Notes: generated by a model from the letters alone, not told the origin. 64,000 nucleotides of DNA from Clostridium gelidum (GCF_019977655.1 NZ_AP024849.1:815001-879000), one strand, 5' to 3'. Shown: positions 20,891 through 29,069, counted from the stretch's first letter. Program-made: numbers and translations.

Positions 20891-21023
20891 GTGTTTTAAA
20901 TAAATGTTGTTAATATATTTAGAACTTGTATTATATAGCAAGTTCTAAATGAATTAGTATATATTAAAAAGAAAATGTTGTTATGAGAGTGTACGAACTC
21001 ATAACAACATTTCTTTAAAACAC
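20891..21023. repeat. nested inverted repeats, possible bidirectional terminator
   Basis: The outer arms 20891-20911 (GTGTTTTAAATAAATGTTGT plus T) and 21003-21023 are complementary with one mismatch over 21 bp. Inside are a hairpin AGAACTTG/CAAGTTCT (20921-20946) and a stem AAATGTTGTTATGAG/CTCATAACAACATTT (20973-21012). The inner stem with flanking A and T runs can act as a terminator for the ATPase gene or, on the other strand, the dehydrogenase gene. Confidence 0.6.
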
Positions 21024-21074
21024 CCTGTATGGAATTAAAAACAGTATATGAGGGTAATCAAACAGAATAGATTT

Positions 21075-22241
21075 CTATAAAGCTAATTTTAGTATTTTTA
21101 GAGCATCTTTTTCTCTTATTGGAAGGAAGCCTCCAACATGATCTTTATGATGAACTAATTTTTTTGACATTTCATCTATTCTATCTTCTGGTAATTTAGC
21201 GTCTTTAAAACGTATTGGTAATTCCATGGCTTTAAAGAATTCTTCTAATTTTTCTATTGCATGTAAAGCAGTTTCTTCTGGATTATTTAAGTTTATATCT
21301 AGATTAAATACTCTATTACCAAATTGAGCAAATCTATTTATGTTGTTTTTATAGACATACTTCATCCAAGCCGGGAATATTATTGAAAGTCCAGCACCAT
21401 GAGCTATATCATATATACCACTAAGTTCATGTTCAATATCATGACTAGCCCAATCTCCATCTCTACCCATATTTAATGAATCATTATGAGCAACTGTACC
21501 AGCAAGCATTATTTCAGCTCTTGCATCATAGTCATTTGGATTTTTCATAAGACGTAGACCATTATCAATTATTGTTTTCATTGTAGCTTCACATAATCTA
21601 TCTGTTAAATCAACATTAGTTTGATTTGTGAAATATCTCTCCATAACATGAGCTAACATATCAGCAACGCCACAAGAAGTTTGGTATTTAGGTAATGTAA
21701 ATGTTAATTCTGGATTTAATATTGAAAATTGAGGTCTTAAAGTAGGATAACCTAATGCTCTCTTATATAAGCCGTCTTCATTAGTAATAACAGAACCACT
21801 ACTTGTTTCACTACCAGCAGCAGGAATTGTTAGTACAGTAGCTAATTTTAGACATTCATGATTTATAGGGGTTCCTGTATATAAGTCCCAAACATCACCA
21901 GCATAATTTACTCCAGCAGCTATTGCTTTAGAAGAATCTATAACACTACCACCACCAACAGCTAAAATGAAATCAATATTTTCTTTTCTGCAAATATCAA
22001 TTCCTTCTCTCACCAAAGAAACTCTAGGATTAGGTTTAACTCCGGAGAGCTCAATAAATTCAACACCCGAATCTTTAAGTGATTTTGTAATTTTATTATA
22101 TAAACCAGTTTTAATTATTGAACCACCACCATAGTGAAGTAATATTTTGTTGCTATAATTTTTAATTTCGCTTCCAACTGAATCTTCTGTGTTCTTACCG
22201 AATATTAATTTTGTACTATTTTGAAAAATAAAATTGTTCAT
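21075..22241 (-). CDS. iron-containing NADPH-type butanol dehydrogenase (BdhA/YqhD-like)
   Basis: This 388-aa group III iron-dependent alcohol dehydrogenase resembles clostridial BdhA/BdhB throughout (FGKNTEDSVGSEI, LHYGGGSI, VGGGSVIDSSKAIAAG, IPAAGSETS). GGGSVIDSSK binds the nucleotide. The metal ligands lie in VADMLAHVMERYF (Asp, His) and in DIEHELSGIYDIAHGAG (two His). It should reduce butyraldehyde or other aldehydes to alcohols in fermentation. A GGAGG site precedes the ATG on the minus strand. It is a single gene with a MerR-type promoter just upstream, so induction by an electrophile or aldehyde is plausible. Substrate range is inferred. Confidence 0.92.
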   Translation of the reverse strand: MNNFIFQNSTKLIFGKNTEDSVGSEIKNYSNKILLHYGGGSIIKTGLYNKITKSLKDSGVEFIELSGVKPNPRVSLVREGIDICRKENIDFILAVGGGSVIDSSKAIAAGVNYAGDVWDLYTGTPINHECLKLATVLTIPAAGSETSSGSVITNEDGLYKRALGYPTLRPQFSILNPELTFTLPKYQTSCGVADMLAHVMERYFTNQTNVDLTDRLCEATMKTIIDNGLRLMKNPNDYDARAEIMLAGTVAHNDSLNMGRDGDWASHDIEHELSGIYDIAHGAGLSIIFPAWMKYVYKNNINRFAQFGNRVFNLDINLNNPEETALHAIEKLEEFFKAMELPIRFKDAKLPEDRIDEMSKKLVHHKDHVGGFLPIREKDALKILKLAL

Positions 22242-22276
22242 TTTTAAACCTCCAAGAATATATTTTTGTTATATAT

Positions 22277-22307
22277 ATCTTACATCTTCGAGTCAACTCT
22301 AAGTCAA
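22277..22307 (-). promoter_or_regulatory. MerR-type promoter of the butanol dehydrogenase gene
   Basis: On the minus strand, -35 TTGACT (22302-22307) and -10 TAAGAT (22277-22282) are 19 bases apart. That is the overlong spacer typical of MerR-activated promoters. An 18-bp inverted repeat, CTTAGAGTTGACTCGAAG (22286-22303), fills the spacer with only one mismatched pair. AdhR-type MerR regulators control aldehyde/alcohol dehydrogenase genes from such sites in bacilli. No merR gene is nearby. Confidence 0.75.
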
Positions 22308-22468
22308 TACATTTTGTAAATAAAAATAAATTTAATAAATAATTTTTAGTAACAGATATAAAACATCTGTTACTAAAGAATATATAGAAGAAAAATTTTG
22401 TCTATATAATTAAACTTAAATGTAATAATATAAATATAATAACAAATATTAACTTGAAAATGATATAA

Positions 22469-22729
22469 TATTTTCAAAACTACGAGGAAGGTATTTCGCT
22501 CCCAGTTGGTAAATTAATTAGTGACTTAAAACTAATATCTTATGATAACATTGAGGAATTTCATTTTGAAGAGTATTCTAAAAATAAATTTTGGTTAGAA
22601 ATAAAGCCTCTTAAATCAAAAAGAATAAATTATAGAATGAATAAAGAAGAAAAAGAAAAAGTAATATCTTTTGTAAAAGGAATTAGACCTGAATACAATA
22701 TAAAAACGACTAAAGAATATAAAGATTAA
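22469..22729 (+). pseudogene. 5'-truncated membrane-protein gene fragment
   Basis: The frame is open for 86 codons but has no start codon near its 5' end; the only Met is internal. The C-terminal part (KFWLEIKPLKSKRINYRMNK, then KEEKEKVISFV) parallels the C-terminal part of the intact neighbour at 22773: KFLLDIQLEKS, then KEKDKRDIISFI, with both ending in TTKEYKD or ETKEYKED. It therefore looks like the soluble C-terminal domain of a related paralogue that has lost its membrane segment. The remaining frame has no stops, so loss may be recent. Confidence 0.6.
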
Positions 22730-22772
22730 TTATATTAAAAAAACGTATTCTATTGTGGGGGGAGAAAAATTA

Positions 22773-23399
22773 ATGAAATTTAATGAAAAGATTTTAGGCT
22801 GGGTAGTAATAGTTCTTATTTGGGGAATAGGGGCACTATCATATAAATTTAGTTGGGTTATATATATACTGTATCCTTTGTTTATTATTACTATATTATT
22901 TGTTTTAGTGAGTGATATTATTTCATTGAAGAAAGGGTACTATTGTAAAGAAAAAAAGTTATCAATAAAAGTTTCGTATTATAGATATATAGAAAATATA
23001 ATTTTTATATTATTGCTAATATTAAATTTAAATACAACAGATGTAGAGAAAGATAGAAATATTTTTATACTTTTTATTATTTTTTTTATAATTAATTTAG
23101 CAATAGAGTATATAAAAAATTATAAAATTTATTTTCTTGAAAATGGAATTTTTATTGATTCATTTGTATTTAATAAGAAGGTTATCCCATATAGTAAAAT
23201 TGAAAAGTTGAATTTTATAGAATATCAAAAGGGAAAGTTTCTTTTAGATATACAGTTAGAAAAATCATTTGATACTAAAGATCATGAATATAAGATTAAA
23301 GAAAAAGATAAAAGAGACATAATTTCATTTATAAATGATTTTATTGATAAAGAAAAAATAATTGAAACTAAAGAATATAAAGAAGACAAATTATGGTGA
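22773..23399 (+). CDS. membrane protein of unknown function, 208 aa
   Basis: The start is ATG 22773; the GTG 18 bases upstream lies within the GGGGGGAG ribosome binding site. Four hydrophobic segments are visible in two pairs (about 8-25, 29-48, 76-92, 98-115). A soluble C-terminal domain (about 120-208) then begins NYKIYFLENGIFID and includes KKVIPYSKIEKLNF. The layout, hairpin pairs followed by a PH-like beta domain, resembles DUF5673-type proteins; this is a loose impression. A truncated relative lies directly upstream and a 49-aa membrane peptide directly downstream. Confidence 0.7.
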   Translation: MKFNEKILGWVVIVLIWGIGALSYKFSWVIYILYPLFIITILFVLVSDIISLKKGYYCKEKKLSIKVSYYRYIENIIFILLLILNLNTTDVEKDRNIFILFIIFFIINLAIEYIKNYKIYFLENGIFIDSFVFNKKVIPYSKIEKLNFIEYQKGKFLLDIQLEKSFDTKDHEYKIKEKDKRDIISFINDFIDKEKIIETKEYKEDKLW

Positions 23400-23503
23400 T
23401 ATTAGGTGCACTTAAAAAATAGTAGAATAATTACAAAGTTTAACCAGAAAAGTGATACAATATTCATAAGATTAAAATTATTTAGGTAGGGGGATAATAT
23501 AAG

Positions 23504-23653
23504 ATGAACGCAGTAGTAATGTTAATTCCATTTTTAGTGATATATGTGCCAGTATTAGGGGCTAGTATATATGGATTTATTCTTTTTGTAAAACTTGCTA
23601 AAAGAGGAATTAAAGCTTTAGATATTTATATAGAAGAAAAATCACAAAAATAA
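23504..23653 (+). CDS. 49-aa single-pass membrane peptide
   Basis: A short ORF follows TAGGGGGA (seven to eight bases before ATG 23504). Residues 3-31 are hydrophobic (VVMLIPFLVIYVPVLGASIY, then GFILF) with a short N-terminus and a basic/acidic tail LAKRGIKALDIYIEEKSQK. This is the form of a small membrane regulator or phage-like holin, but no family is recognised. It sits between a membrane protein and the NYN-LOTUS gene, 40 bases before the latter, and could be cotranscribed with it. Confidence 0.6.
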   Translation: MNAVVMLIPFLVIYVPVLGASIYGFILFVKLAKRGIKALDIYIEEKSQK

Positions 23654-23693
23654 TGAATAAAATACTAAATTATTTAAACAAGGGGGATGCTAA

Positions 23694-24431
23694 ATGGAAA
23701 ATGATAAAAAGATTGCAGTTTTAATTGATGCAGATAATGTATCAGATAAATATATAAAATTTATATTTGATGAACTTTCCAATCATGGGACACCAACGTA
23801 TAAAAGGATTTATGGAGATTGGACAAAGCCACAACTTGCTTCATGGAAGAGTGTGCTTCTTAATTATTCTATTACTCCAATTCAACAATATAATTATACA
23901 ACGGGTAAAAATTCAACAGATTCAGCATTAATAATTGATGCAATGGATATACTTTATTCAAAAAATGTAGATGGATTTTGTATTATTTCAAGTGATAGTG
24001 ATTTTACAAGACTGGCTGCTAGGCTCCGAGAAGCTGGGATGTATGTTGTTGGTATGGGAGAAAAGAAAACACCTACACCTTTCATATCAGCTTGTGAAAA
24101 GTTTAAATATCTTGAAGTTTTAGCTGGAACTATTACCGATATTAGTAATATTGATGGAGTGTTAGAAAAGCAGCATACACCAAAAGAAGGTTTAGCAAAT
24201 TTAGGAGAGTTAATAAAATCTATAAAGAACATAATCACAGAGAGTTCTGATGAAGAGGGATGGGCAAATTTGGGCGAGGTTGGGAATAAACTTAATATGC
24301 GTTATCCAGATTTTGATACAAGGAACTATGGATATTCAAAACTATCTTCTTTTATATCATCTTTAAACAAATTTGAAATATTGTCAGGAAAAACAAATAG
24401 GGGAGAAACACTTGTTAAAAATAAAAAATAA
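23694..24431 (+). CDS. NYN-domain ribonuclease-like protein with C-terminal LOTUS (OST-HTH) domain
   Basis: The 245-aa protein begins with a NYN/PIN-like domain (LabA type): VLIDADNV, GDWTKPQLASW, NSTDSALIIDAMDIL and CIISSDSDFTRLAARL contain the acidic residues expected for a metal-dependent RNase. Residues about 165-240 form a winged-helix LOTUS/OST-HTH domain (WANLGEVGNKLNMRYPDF, then YGYSKLSSFI), an RNA-binding module. This architecture is found in many bacteria, but its target is generally unknown. An AAGGGGG site precedes the ATG. A repeat element lies between the stop and the probable terminator. Confidence 0.9.
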   Translation: MENDKKIAVLIDADNVSDKYIKFIFDELSNHGTPTYKRIYGDWTKPQLASWKSVLLNYSITPIQQYNYTTGKNSTDSALIIDAMDILYSKNVDGFCIISSDSDFTRLAARLREAGMYVVGMGEKKTPTPFISACEKFKYLEVLAGTITDISNIDGVLEKQHTPKEGLANLGELIKSIKNIITESSDEEGWANLGEVGNKLNMRYPDFDTRNYGYSKLSSFISSLNKFEILSGKTNRGETLVKNKK

Positions 24432-24463
24432 TAGAATTAGTTCGGTTATAGATATCCACCGTG

Positions 24464-24740
24464 AAAATCGTACTTATGCGTATAATTAGCCGAAATTGAA
24501 TACATGTTTATTCCAGCGGACTAAGAAAATTTCGCTGGAATCCACTAAATGTCAGGTTGCATCCATTTCTGCTTGCTCCTGAGGCAAGCTCAGGACAAGC
24601 AAAAATGGAACAACCAACCATTAAGTGGCTTCAACAGCTTATTTTCTAATGCCGCTTGCACAAACATGTATCCAATTTCTCTGTTTGTATATATGGTTAA
24701 CTATGGTGGGCATAGAATTTAATAGTACGTATAAGTAAAA
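24464..24740. repeat. ~275-bp long-palindrome element, copy A
   Basis: Nearly the whole length folds on itself. The outer ends TACTTATGCGTA (24471) and TACGTATAAGTA (24726) pair. Next inward, GAAATTGAATACATGTTT pairs with AAACATGTATCCAATTTC. Then CAGCGG-ACTAAGAAAAT pairs with ATTTTCTAATGCCGCTTG. At the centre, TCCATTT, GCTTG and TCCTGAG are followed by CTCAGGA, CAAGC and AAATGGA. A second copy lies at 52213-52514. It begins 33 bases after the NYN-LOTUS stop. No ORF is present. Confidence 0.85.
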
Positions 24741-24763
24741 CTTGTATTGTGGTTATGAAAAAT

Positions 24764-24820
24764 AAAAGCAGATTAAAATATCTTACAGAAAATATAAGAT
24801 GTCTTAATTTGTTTTTATTT
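24764..24820 (+). terminator. probable terminator of the NYN-LOTUS gene, displaced by a repeat
   Basis: AAAAGCAGATTAAAATATCT plus TA (24764-24785) pairs imperfectly with TAAGATGTCTTAATTTGTTT (24795 onward), followed by a T-rich tail. It lies beyond the palindromic repeat, about 330 bases after the gene. Confidence 0.65.
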
Positions 24821-24865
24821 TATTATAAGGTAAAATTAATAATCAAAAAATTATAAGGTAAATAA

Positions 24866-24893
24866 TTGACACATTCTACTAATAACGTACAAT
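24866..24893 (+). promoter_or_regulatory. promoter of the MutS-like gene
   Basis: TTGACA (24866-24871) and TACAAT (24888-24893) are 16 bases apart, about 40 bases before the ATG at 24935. Confidence 0.65.
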
Positions 24894-24934
24894 AGAATAG
24901 TAAGAGTGAAAATGAAATTATATAAGGAGGAAGT

Positions 24935-26725
24935 ATGAGTTTAGCAGAAGAATTTTATAAAAATAATATAGAAAAGAATAGTAAAGAAAGTAATGCTTTA
25001 AGTAGCAAAGTAAATGTTATTGGATGGAGTAGATTAGTTGTAGTATTACTTTGTGCTTTAGTTGATTACTTTTTATATAAACAAAATAAAATAATGATGA
25101 TTGTAGTTGTAACTATAGTGATTACAGGATTCTTTTTGATTTTAATGTTTTATCATAACAATATATTTGAATATAAAAAAAGAATTGATTTGCTAATAAA
25201 TATTAATGAAAAGGGACTTAAAAGGCTGGGCGGAGAATTTAAAAAATTTAAAGACAATGGATCAGAATATTTAGATGATGAGCATTCTTTTATAAATGAT
25301 TTAGATGTGTTTGGTAATAATTCAATTTTTCAATACATTAATTCTACCGTTACTAAAGGTGGAAGAGAGGAATTAGTAAAATTATTAAAACGAGAAAAGG
25401 TATTAGTGAGTAATGAAATAAAAGAAAGACAAGAAGCTATAAGGGAACTGGGCGAAAAAGCTGTATGGAGACAAAAAATAATTGTTGAAGGTAACTTAAA
25501 GAAATCACAAGATATACATTTAGATTCTCTAATTAAGTGGAGTGAGGGAAAAGAATCTTCAAGTCCTTTAAGATTAGCAATTGCTTGTACTTTTATGTTA
25601 GCAACCATTTTTTCAATATACTTAGCAATTAAAGGAATAGTACCATTATCATTTATTATTTTAGATCTTATGGTTAATTTTTTGGTTGTTAAGATATTAG
25701 CTAAGAGTATGGCAAAGGAAATTGAATTGTTTGACTCTATAAAAAGTAGTGTTTATGGATATAGCAAAATTTTATGTTTGATTGAAGATGAAAAATTTGA
25801 ATCTTTATACTTAAAAACTTTAATCAGTAAATTAAAAAGTAATAAGGTAAGCTGCAAATATGAAATGAAAAAGTTTTCTGATATACTAGATTGGGCAGGT
25901 AATAGTTCATATAATGCATTTTATTTAATTCTTAATATAGTTTTATTTTCGGATGTATTTTTAATGAGAAGTTTAGAAAAATGGAGAGAAAAAAATGGTG
26001 ACAAACTTGAAGATTGGCTTAAAGTAATGCATGAGATAGATGCGTTAAATAGCATAGCAAATCTTTCTTTTGAAAATGAAACTTGGACTTATCCAGTTAT
26101 TTTAAATGAGAATGAAATAGAAGGTATTAATATAGGTCATCCACTACTTGGAAAGAAATCAGTTAGAAATAAATTTTCATTAAGAGGAGAAAAAAAGGTA
26201 TCACTTATTACAGGTTCTAATATGTCAGGGAAAAGTACATTCTTAAGAACATTAGGTGTAAATCTAGTTCTTAGTTATATAGGAGCACCAGTATGTGCTG
26301 ATAAATTCTCATGTGGAATTATGAATATATATACTTGCATGAGAACAAAAGATAATTTAGAGGAAAGTATTTCTTCATTTTATGCAGAGATTTTAAGAAT
26401 AAAAATATTGATTGAAGCATCTAAAAAAGGAGAAAAGATATTTTTCCTTTTAGATGAAATATTTAAAGGAACTAATTCTAAGGATAGGCATACAGGAGCT
26501 ATAGTGCTAATTAAGCAATTGATTCAATATGGAGGAGTAGGGCTTGTATCTACACATGATTTAGAACTATGTGACTTAGAGCGAGAAAACAAAAGCATAA
26601 TAAATTATAATTTTAGAGAATTCTATGAAAATGATAAAATTAAATTTGATTATATATTAAGAAATGGAAAGAGTGAAACACAAAATGCAATTCATTTAAT
26701 GAAGCTTGCAGGAATAGAAATTTAG
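24935..26725 (+). CDS. membrane-anchored MutS-family ATPase
   Basis: The 596-aa protein ends in a MutS ATPase domain: Walker A TGSNMSGKSTFL (about 427), a YTCMRTKDNLEESISSFYAE segment, Walker B FFLLDEIFKGTNS (about 503), and the STHDLEL switch. Unlike MutS or MutS2 it has no mismatch-binding or Smr domain. Two pairs of hydrophobic segments (about 28-75 and 215-255) place it in the membrane. It belongs to the small MutS-like class often annotated only as a MutS domain protein; its function is unknown. GGAGG precedes the ATG. The TAG stop is the start of a short palindromic repeat, and an exonuclease gene follows after 48 bases. Confidence 0.85.
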   Translation: MSLAEEFYKNNIEKNSKESNALSSKVNVIGWSRLVVVLLCALVDYFLYKQNKIMMIVVVTIVITGFFLILMFYHNNIFEYKKRIDLLININEKGLKRLGGEFKKFKDNGSEYLDDEHSFINDLDVFGNNSIFQYINSTVTKGGREELVKLLKREKVLVSNEIKERQEAIRELGEKAVWRQKIIVEGNLKKSQDIHLDSLIKWSEGKESSSPLRLAIACTFMLATIFSIYLAIKGIVPLSFIILDLMVNFLVVKILAKSMAKEIELFDSIKSSVYGYSKILCLIEDEKFESLYLKTLISKLKSNKVSCKYEMKKFSDILDWAGNSSYNAFYLILNIVLFSDVFLMRSLEKWREKNGDKLEDWLKVMHEIDALNSIANLSFENETWTYPVILNENEIEGINIGHPLLGKKSVRNKFSLRGEKKVSLITGSNMSGKSTFLRTLGVNLVLSYIGAPVCADKFSCGIMNIYTCMRTKDNLEESISSFYAEILRIKILIEASKKGEKIFFLLDEIFKGTNSKDRHTGAIVLIKQLIQYGGVGLVSTHDLELCDLERENKSIINYNFREFYENDKIKFDYILRNGKSETQNAIHLMKLAGIEI

Positions 26726-26749
26726 GGCATATTTTCTTACATATGCCTA
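26722..26749. repeat. minimal AGGCA-type palindrome at a stop codon
   Basis: TTAGGGCATAT and ACATATGCCTA surround a short loop. The TAG inside is the stop codon of the MutS-like gene. It resembles the collapsed copy at 37030. Confidence 0.45.
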
Positions 26750-26773
26750 CATTAGAAAGGAATAGATATAAAA

Positions 26774-27679
26774 ATGGGGTACATTATTATTGATTTGGAG
26801 TTTAACAATTTAAGAAATATAACTAATTATTACAAGGATTTTTTTGAAGAACATGGGAAATTTGATAATATAAATTTAGAAAATGAGATTATAGAAATAG
26901 GAGCTGTAAAGGTAGATAAGTACATGAAACCAATAAGTGAACTTAAAGTATATGTCAAACCTACAGTATTTCCTGTAATTAATCCTATAGTAACTGAAAT
27001 TACAAAAATAGATATAAACCTATTAAACGAACAAGGTGTATCTTTTGAGGAAGCTATAAACAAACTTAAAGATATGTTTGAAGAAGGAGATGTTCTTTGC
27101 TCATGGGCAAAGGATGATGTTGTAGAATTAATTATAAATGCAAATCATTATAATTATAATGATTTAAGTTGGCTTAATGAATATTTAGATATTCAAGAGT
27201 ATGTAACTAAAATGCTAGCCCATAAGAAAGCATTAGGACTTAAAGCAGCATTAGATGAACTTAAAATCAAGGTAGATGAGACAAAATTACATGATGCATT
27301 AAATGATTCTATATATACAGTTGAGGTATTTAGAAGAGTATACAATTCTAGAGTTATTAAAAATTATTTAGTTAATGATATATATAATATGCCAGCATTA
27401 CATGTTTCAAATCTCGAAAATATTAAAATTGATGAGGAAAAATTGATGCTAAAGTGCCCTAAGTGCGGAAAGAAAGTTGAATTAGAAACACCAATTAAAC
27501 TTTTGAATTGGAGATTTGCAGGTGTTGGTGTATGCTCTAAATGTAAGAGTAATGTTTTATGTGAAGTTTTAGTTAAAAAAACACTCAAAGGAGAAGAAGC
27601 ATATAATGAAGTTAATAGCATTATAAAAAATGAAGCATATATGAATTATGTTTATAAATTGGAAAGTTCGGATGAATAA
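26774..27679 (+). CDS. DEDDh 3'-5' exonuclease with C-terminal zinc ribbon
   Basis: The 301-aa protein opens with the exonuclease I motif IIDLEFNN (D7, E9) of the DnaQ/KapD superfamily, continues with EIIEIGAVKVD, and has the third motif HDALNDS (about 175). Residues about 228-262 contain two CxxC knuckles (CPKCGKK and CSKCKSN), a zinc ribbon not usual for the family. It should trim 3' ends of DNA or RNA. It follows the MutS-like ATPase by 48 bases with GAAAGGAAT upstream, so the two are probably cotranscribed. The TAA stop is the first part of a repeat (TAAGGCAC). Confidence 0.85.
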   Translation: MGYIIIDLEFNNLRNITNYYKDFFEEHGKFDNINLENEIIEIGAVKVDKYMKPISELKVYVKPTVFPVINPIVTEITKIDINLLNEQGVSFEEAINKLKDMFEEGDVLCSWAKDDVVELIINANHYNYNDLSWLNEYLDIQEYVTKMLAHKKALGLKAALDELKIKVDETKLHDALNDSIYTVEVFRRVYNSRVIKNYLVNDIYNMPALHVSNLENIKIDEEKLMLKCPKCGKKVELETPIKLLNWRFAGVGVCSKCKSNVLCEVLVKKTLKGEEAYNEVNSIIKNEAYMNYVYKLESSDE

Positions 27680-27715
27680 GGCACATGCACTTGTTATTTT
27701 TTTGATTGTGCCTAA
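27677..27715. repeat. internally deleted AGGCAC foldback, 39 bp
   Basis: TAAGGCACATG is joined directly to CACTTGTTATTTTTTTGATT followed by GTGCCTAA. These are the two ends of the 165-bp family in reverse orientation with the middle removed. Its first three bases are the stop codon of the exonuclease gene. Confidence 0.7.
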
Positions 27716-27840
27716 AGGTGGATTTAAATATAAATTCACCTATAAGTATTTAATTTATATAAAGAATTTTAATGTAAAATATGATAAAATAGTCTTATAA
27801 ACAAAAATCAAATGAATATAATAAGGAAAGGATTTTATTT

Positions 27841-28290
27841 ATGAATATAGCCTTTTTTCTTACACCTAAAAACGAAGTAGTATGTGAAGATGAAGATGCA
27901 ACAATGAGACAAGTTATGGAGAGAATGGAATATCACGGTTATACCGCTATACCAATTATAGATAGAGAAGGAAAATATGTGGAAACGTTAACTGAAGGAG
28001 ACTTATTATGGCAGTTAAAAAATACACAGAATTTAAATTTTAAGAATACTGAATCAATTAAAGTTAAAGACATAGTAAAAAGAATAACGCACAAATCTGT
28101 GTCGATAACTTCCAATATAGAAAGTCTGATATCATTAGCTGTAAGTCAAAATTTTGTTCCAGTAACTGATGATAATGGAACCTTTATAGGGATAATAAAA
28201 AGAAGTGATATAATAAATTATTGTTTTAGAGAAATGGAAAAGAGAAAAGATTTAGAAAGACAACAGTTTGCAATGTATGATGAAGGATAA
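27841..28290 (+). CDS. CBS-domain pair protein
   Basis: The 149-aa protein consists of two CBS domains (about 1-60 and 70-130; YTAIPIIDREGKYVETLTEG and NFVPVTDDNGTFIGIIKRSD) followed by a charged tail. Such free-standing Bateman modules bind adenosine nucleotides or metal ions and regulate partners; the partner here is unknown. An AAGGAAAGG site precedes the ATG. It is a single gene with its own terminator. Confidence 0.9.
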   Translation: MNIAFFLTPKNEVVCEDEDATMRQVMERMEYHGYTAIPIIDREGKYVETLTEGDLLWQLKNTQNLNFKNTESIKVKDIVKRITHKSVSITSNIESLISLAVSQNFVPVTDDNGTFIGIIKRSDIINYCFREMEKRKDLERQQFAMYDEG

Positions 28291-28323
28291 TATAACAAAA
28301 AAATTATGAATGTTATATAAAAT

Positions 28324-28371
28324 AAAAGCCATGAAATTGAGTTTTTTAATTCTCATTTTCATGGTCTTTTC
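28324..28371. terminator. bidirectional terminator between CBS and PspA-module genes
   Basis: AAAAGCCATGAAA and TTTTCATGGTCTTTT form a stem with an inner TTGAG/CTCA extension, with A-run and T-run flanks. It serves the convergent transcripts on both sides. Confidence 0.85.
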
Positions 28372-28409
28372 TTTATATTTAATAATTATCATTTTATTTA
28401 AGTATTTAA

Positions 28410-29069
28410 TTATTCTGCACTTTGATAAGTTTCAATTACGAAATCAAATTCAGCACCATCGGTTATTTCACCATAGGAGTCTTCCTTAATTCCTGGGTAA
28501 TAGTATAACACTAATTTATCACTTGAATTAGTTAAGTTTTCAAGTAAAATGTATAACCTATCTAAGGTACAATCTTCAACAACTGCTAAAGCCTTATATT
28601 TTGAAGCTCTTCCAGTATCATTGTTAGTAAGATCTAATGTGAAATTATCAAATTTTCTTACATTAACCCTTTTTTTATCACAAAAGCAAATTTTAGATCC
28701 ACTTCTACAGCTTGAACATTTTTTGAAATTACATTCAAAAGTACAGTTTAAGCATTCACAATTAGAACATTTTTCTAACTGTTTAAAGGTTTCTATATTT
28801 TTAGCTTTGAAACCTTGAACAAGAGTAATGCTCGGATTTGATTTAAACATTGAAAATAAAGATTTCTTTTTACAATCAGCTTCAGCAGAATCCAAAAGTT
28901 TAGTATATTCTTGAAGTACTGATGATTTAGTAAAATATTTTCGTATATTTAAATCTCTTTCAGAGACAAAGGGAGAAATCTCACTTATAGCATAAGCTAC
29001 ATCAGTATAAATCTTGCCCCAGTATCTTCTTTCTGAATTTATAAAATCTATATCTTTATCATTATCCAT
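28410..29069 (-). CDS. cysteine-rich protein of a PspA operon
   Basis: The 219-aa protein is not recognised as a named family. Residues 101-130 hold nine cysteines in the order CX2CXCX2CX3CX4CX2CX6CXC, enough for two zinc or iron-sulfur sites. The flanks are soluble: an N-terminal helical part and a C-terminal beta-rich part (KLVLYYYPGIKEDSYGEITD). The AGGTGAT site and a gap of only eight bases place it last in an operon after pspA. In Bacillus the pspA (ydjF) neighbours also include a zinc-ribbon protein (YdjG), so an analogous role is possible; sequence homology was not established. Confidence 0.7.
   Translation of the reverse strand: MDNDKDIDFINSERRYWGKIYTDVAYAISEISPFVSERDLNIRKYFTKSSVLQEYTKLLDSAEADCKKKSLFSMFKSNPSITLVQGFKAKNIETFKQLEKCSNCECLNCTFECNFKKCSSCRSGSKICFCDKKRVNVRKFDNFTLDLTNNDTGRASKYKALAVVEDCTLDRLYILLENLTNSSDKLVLYYYPGIKEDSYGEITDGAEFDFVIETYQSAE

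Noticed and set aside
20697..21063. Possible insertion sequence downstream of the ATPase gene
   Set aside because: The repeats have inverted ends but no transposase reading frame, so only non-autonomous repeats are called.
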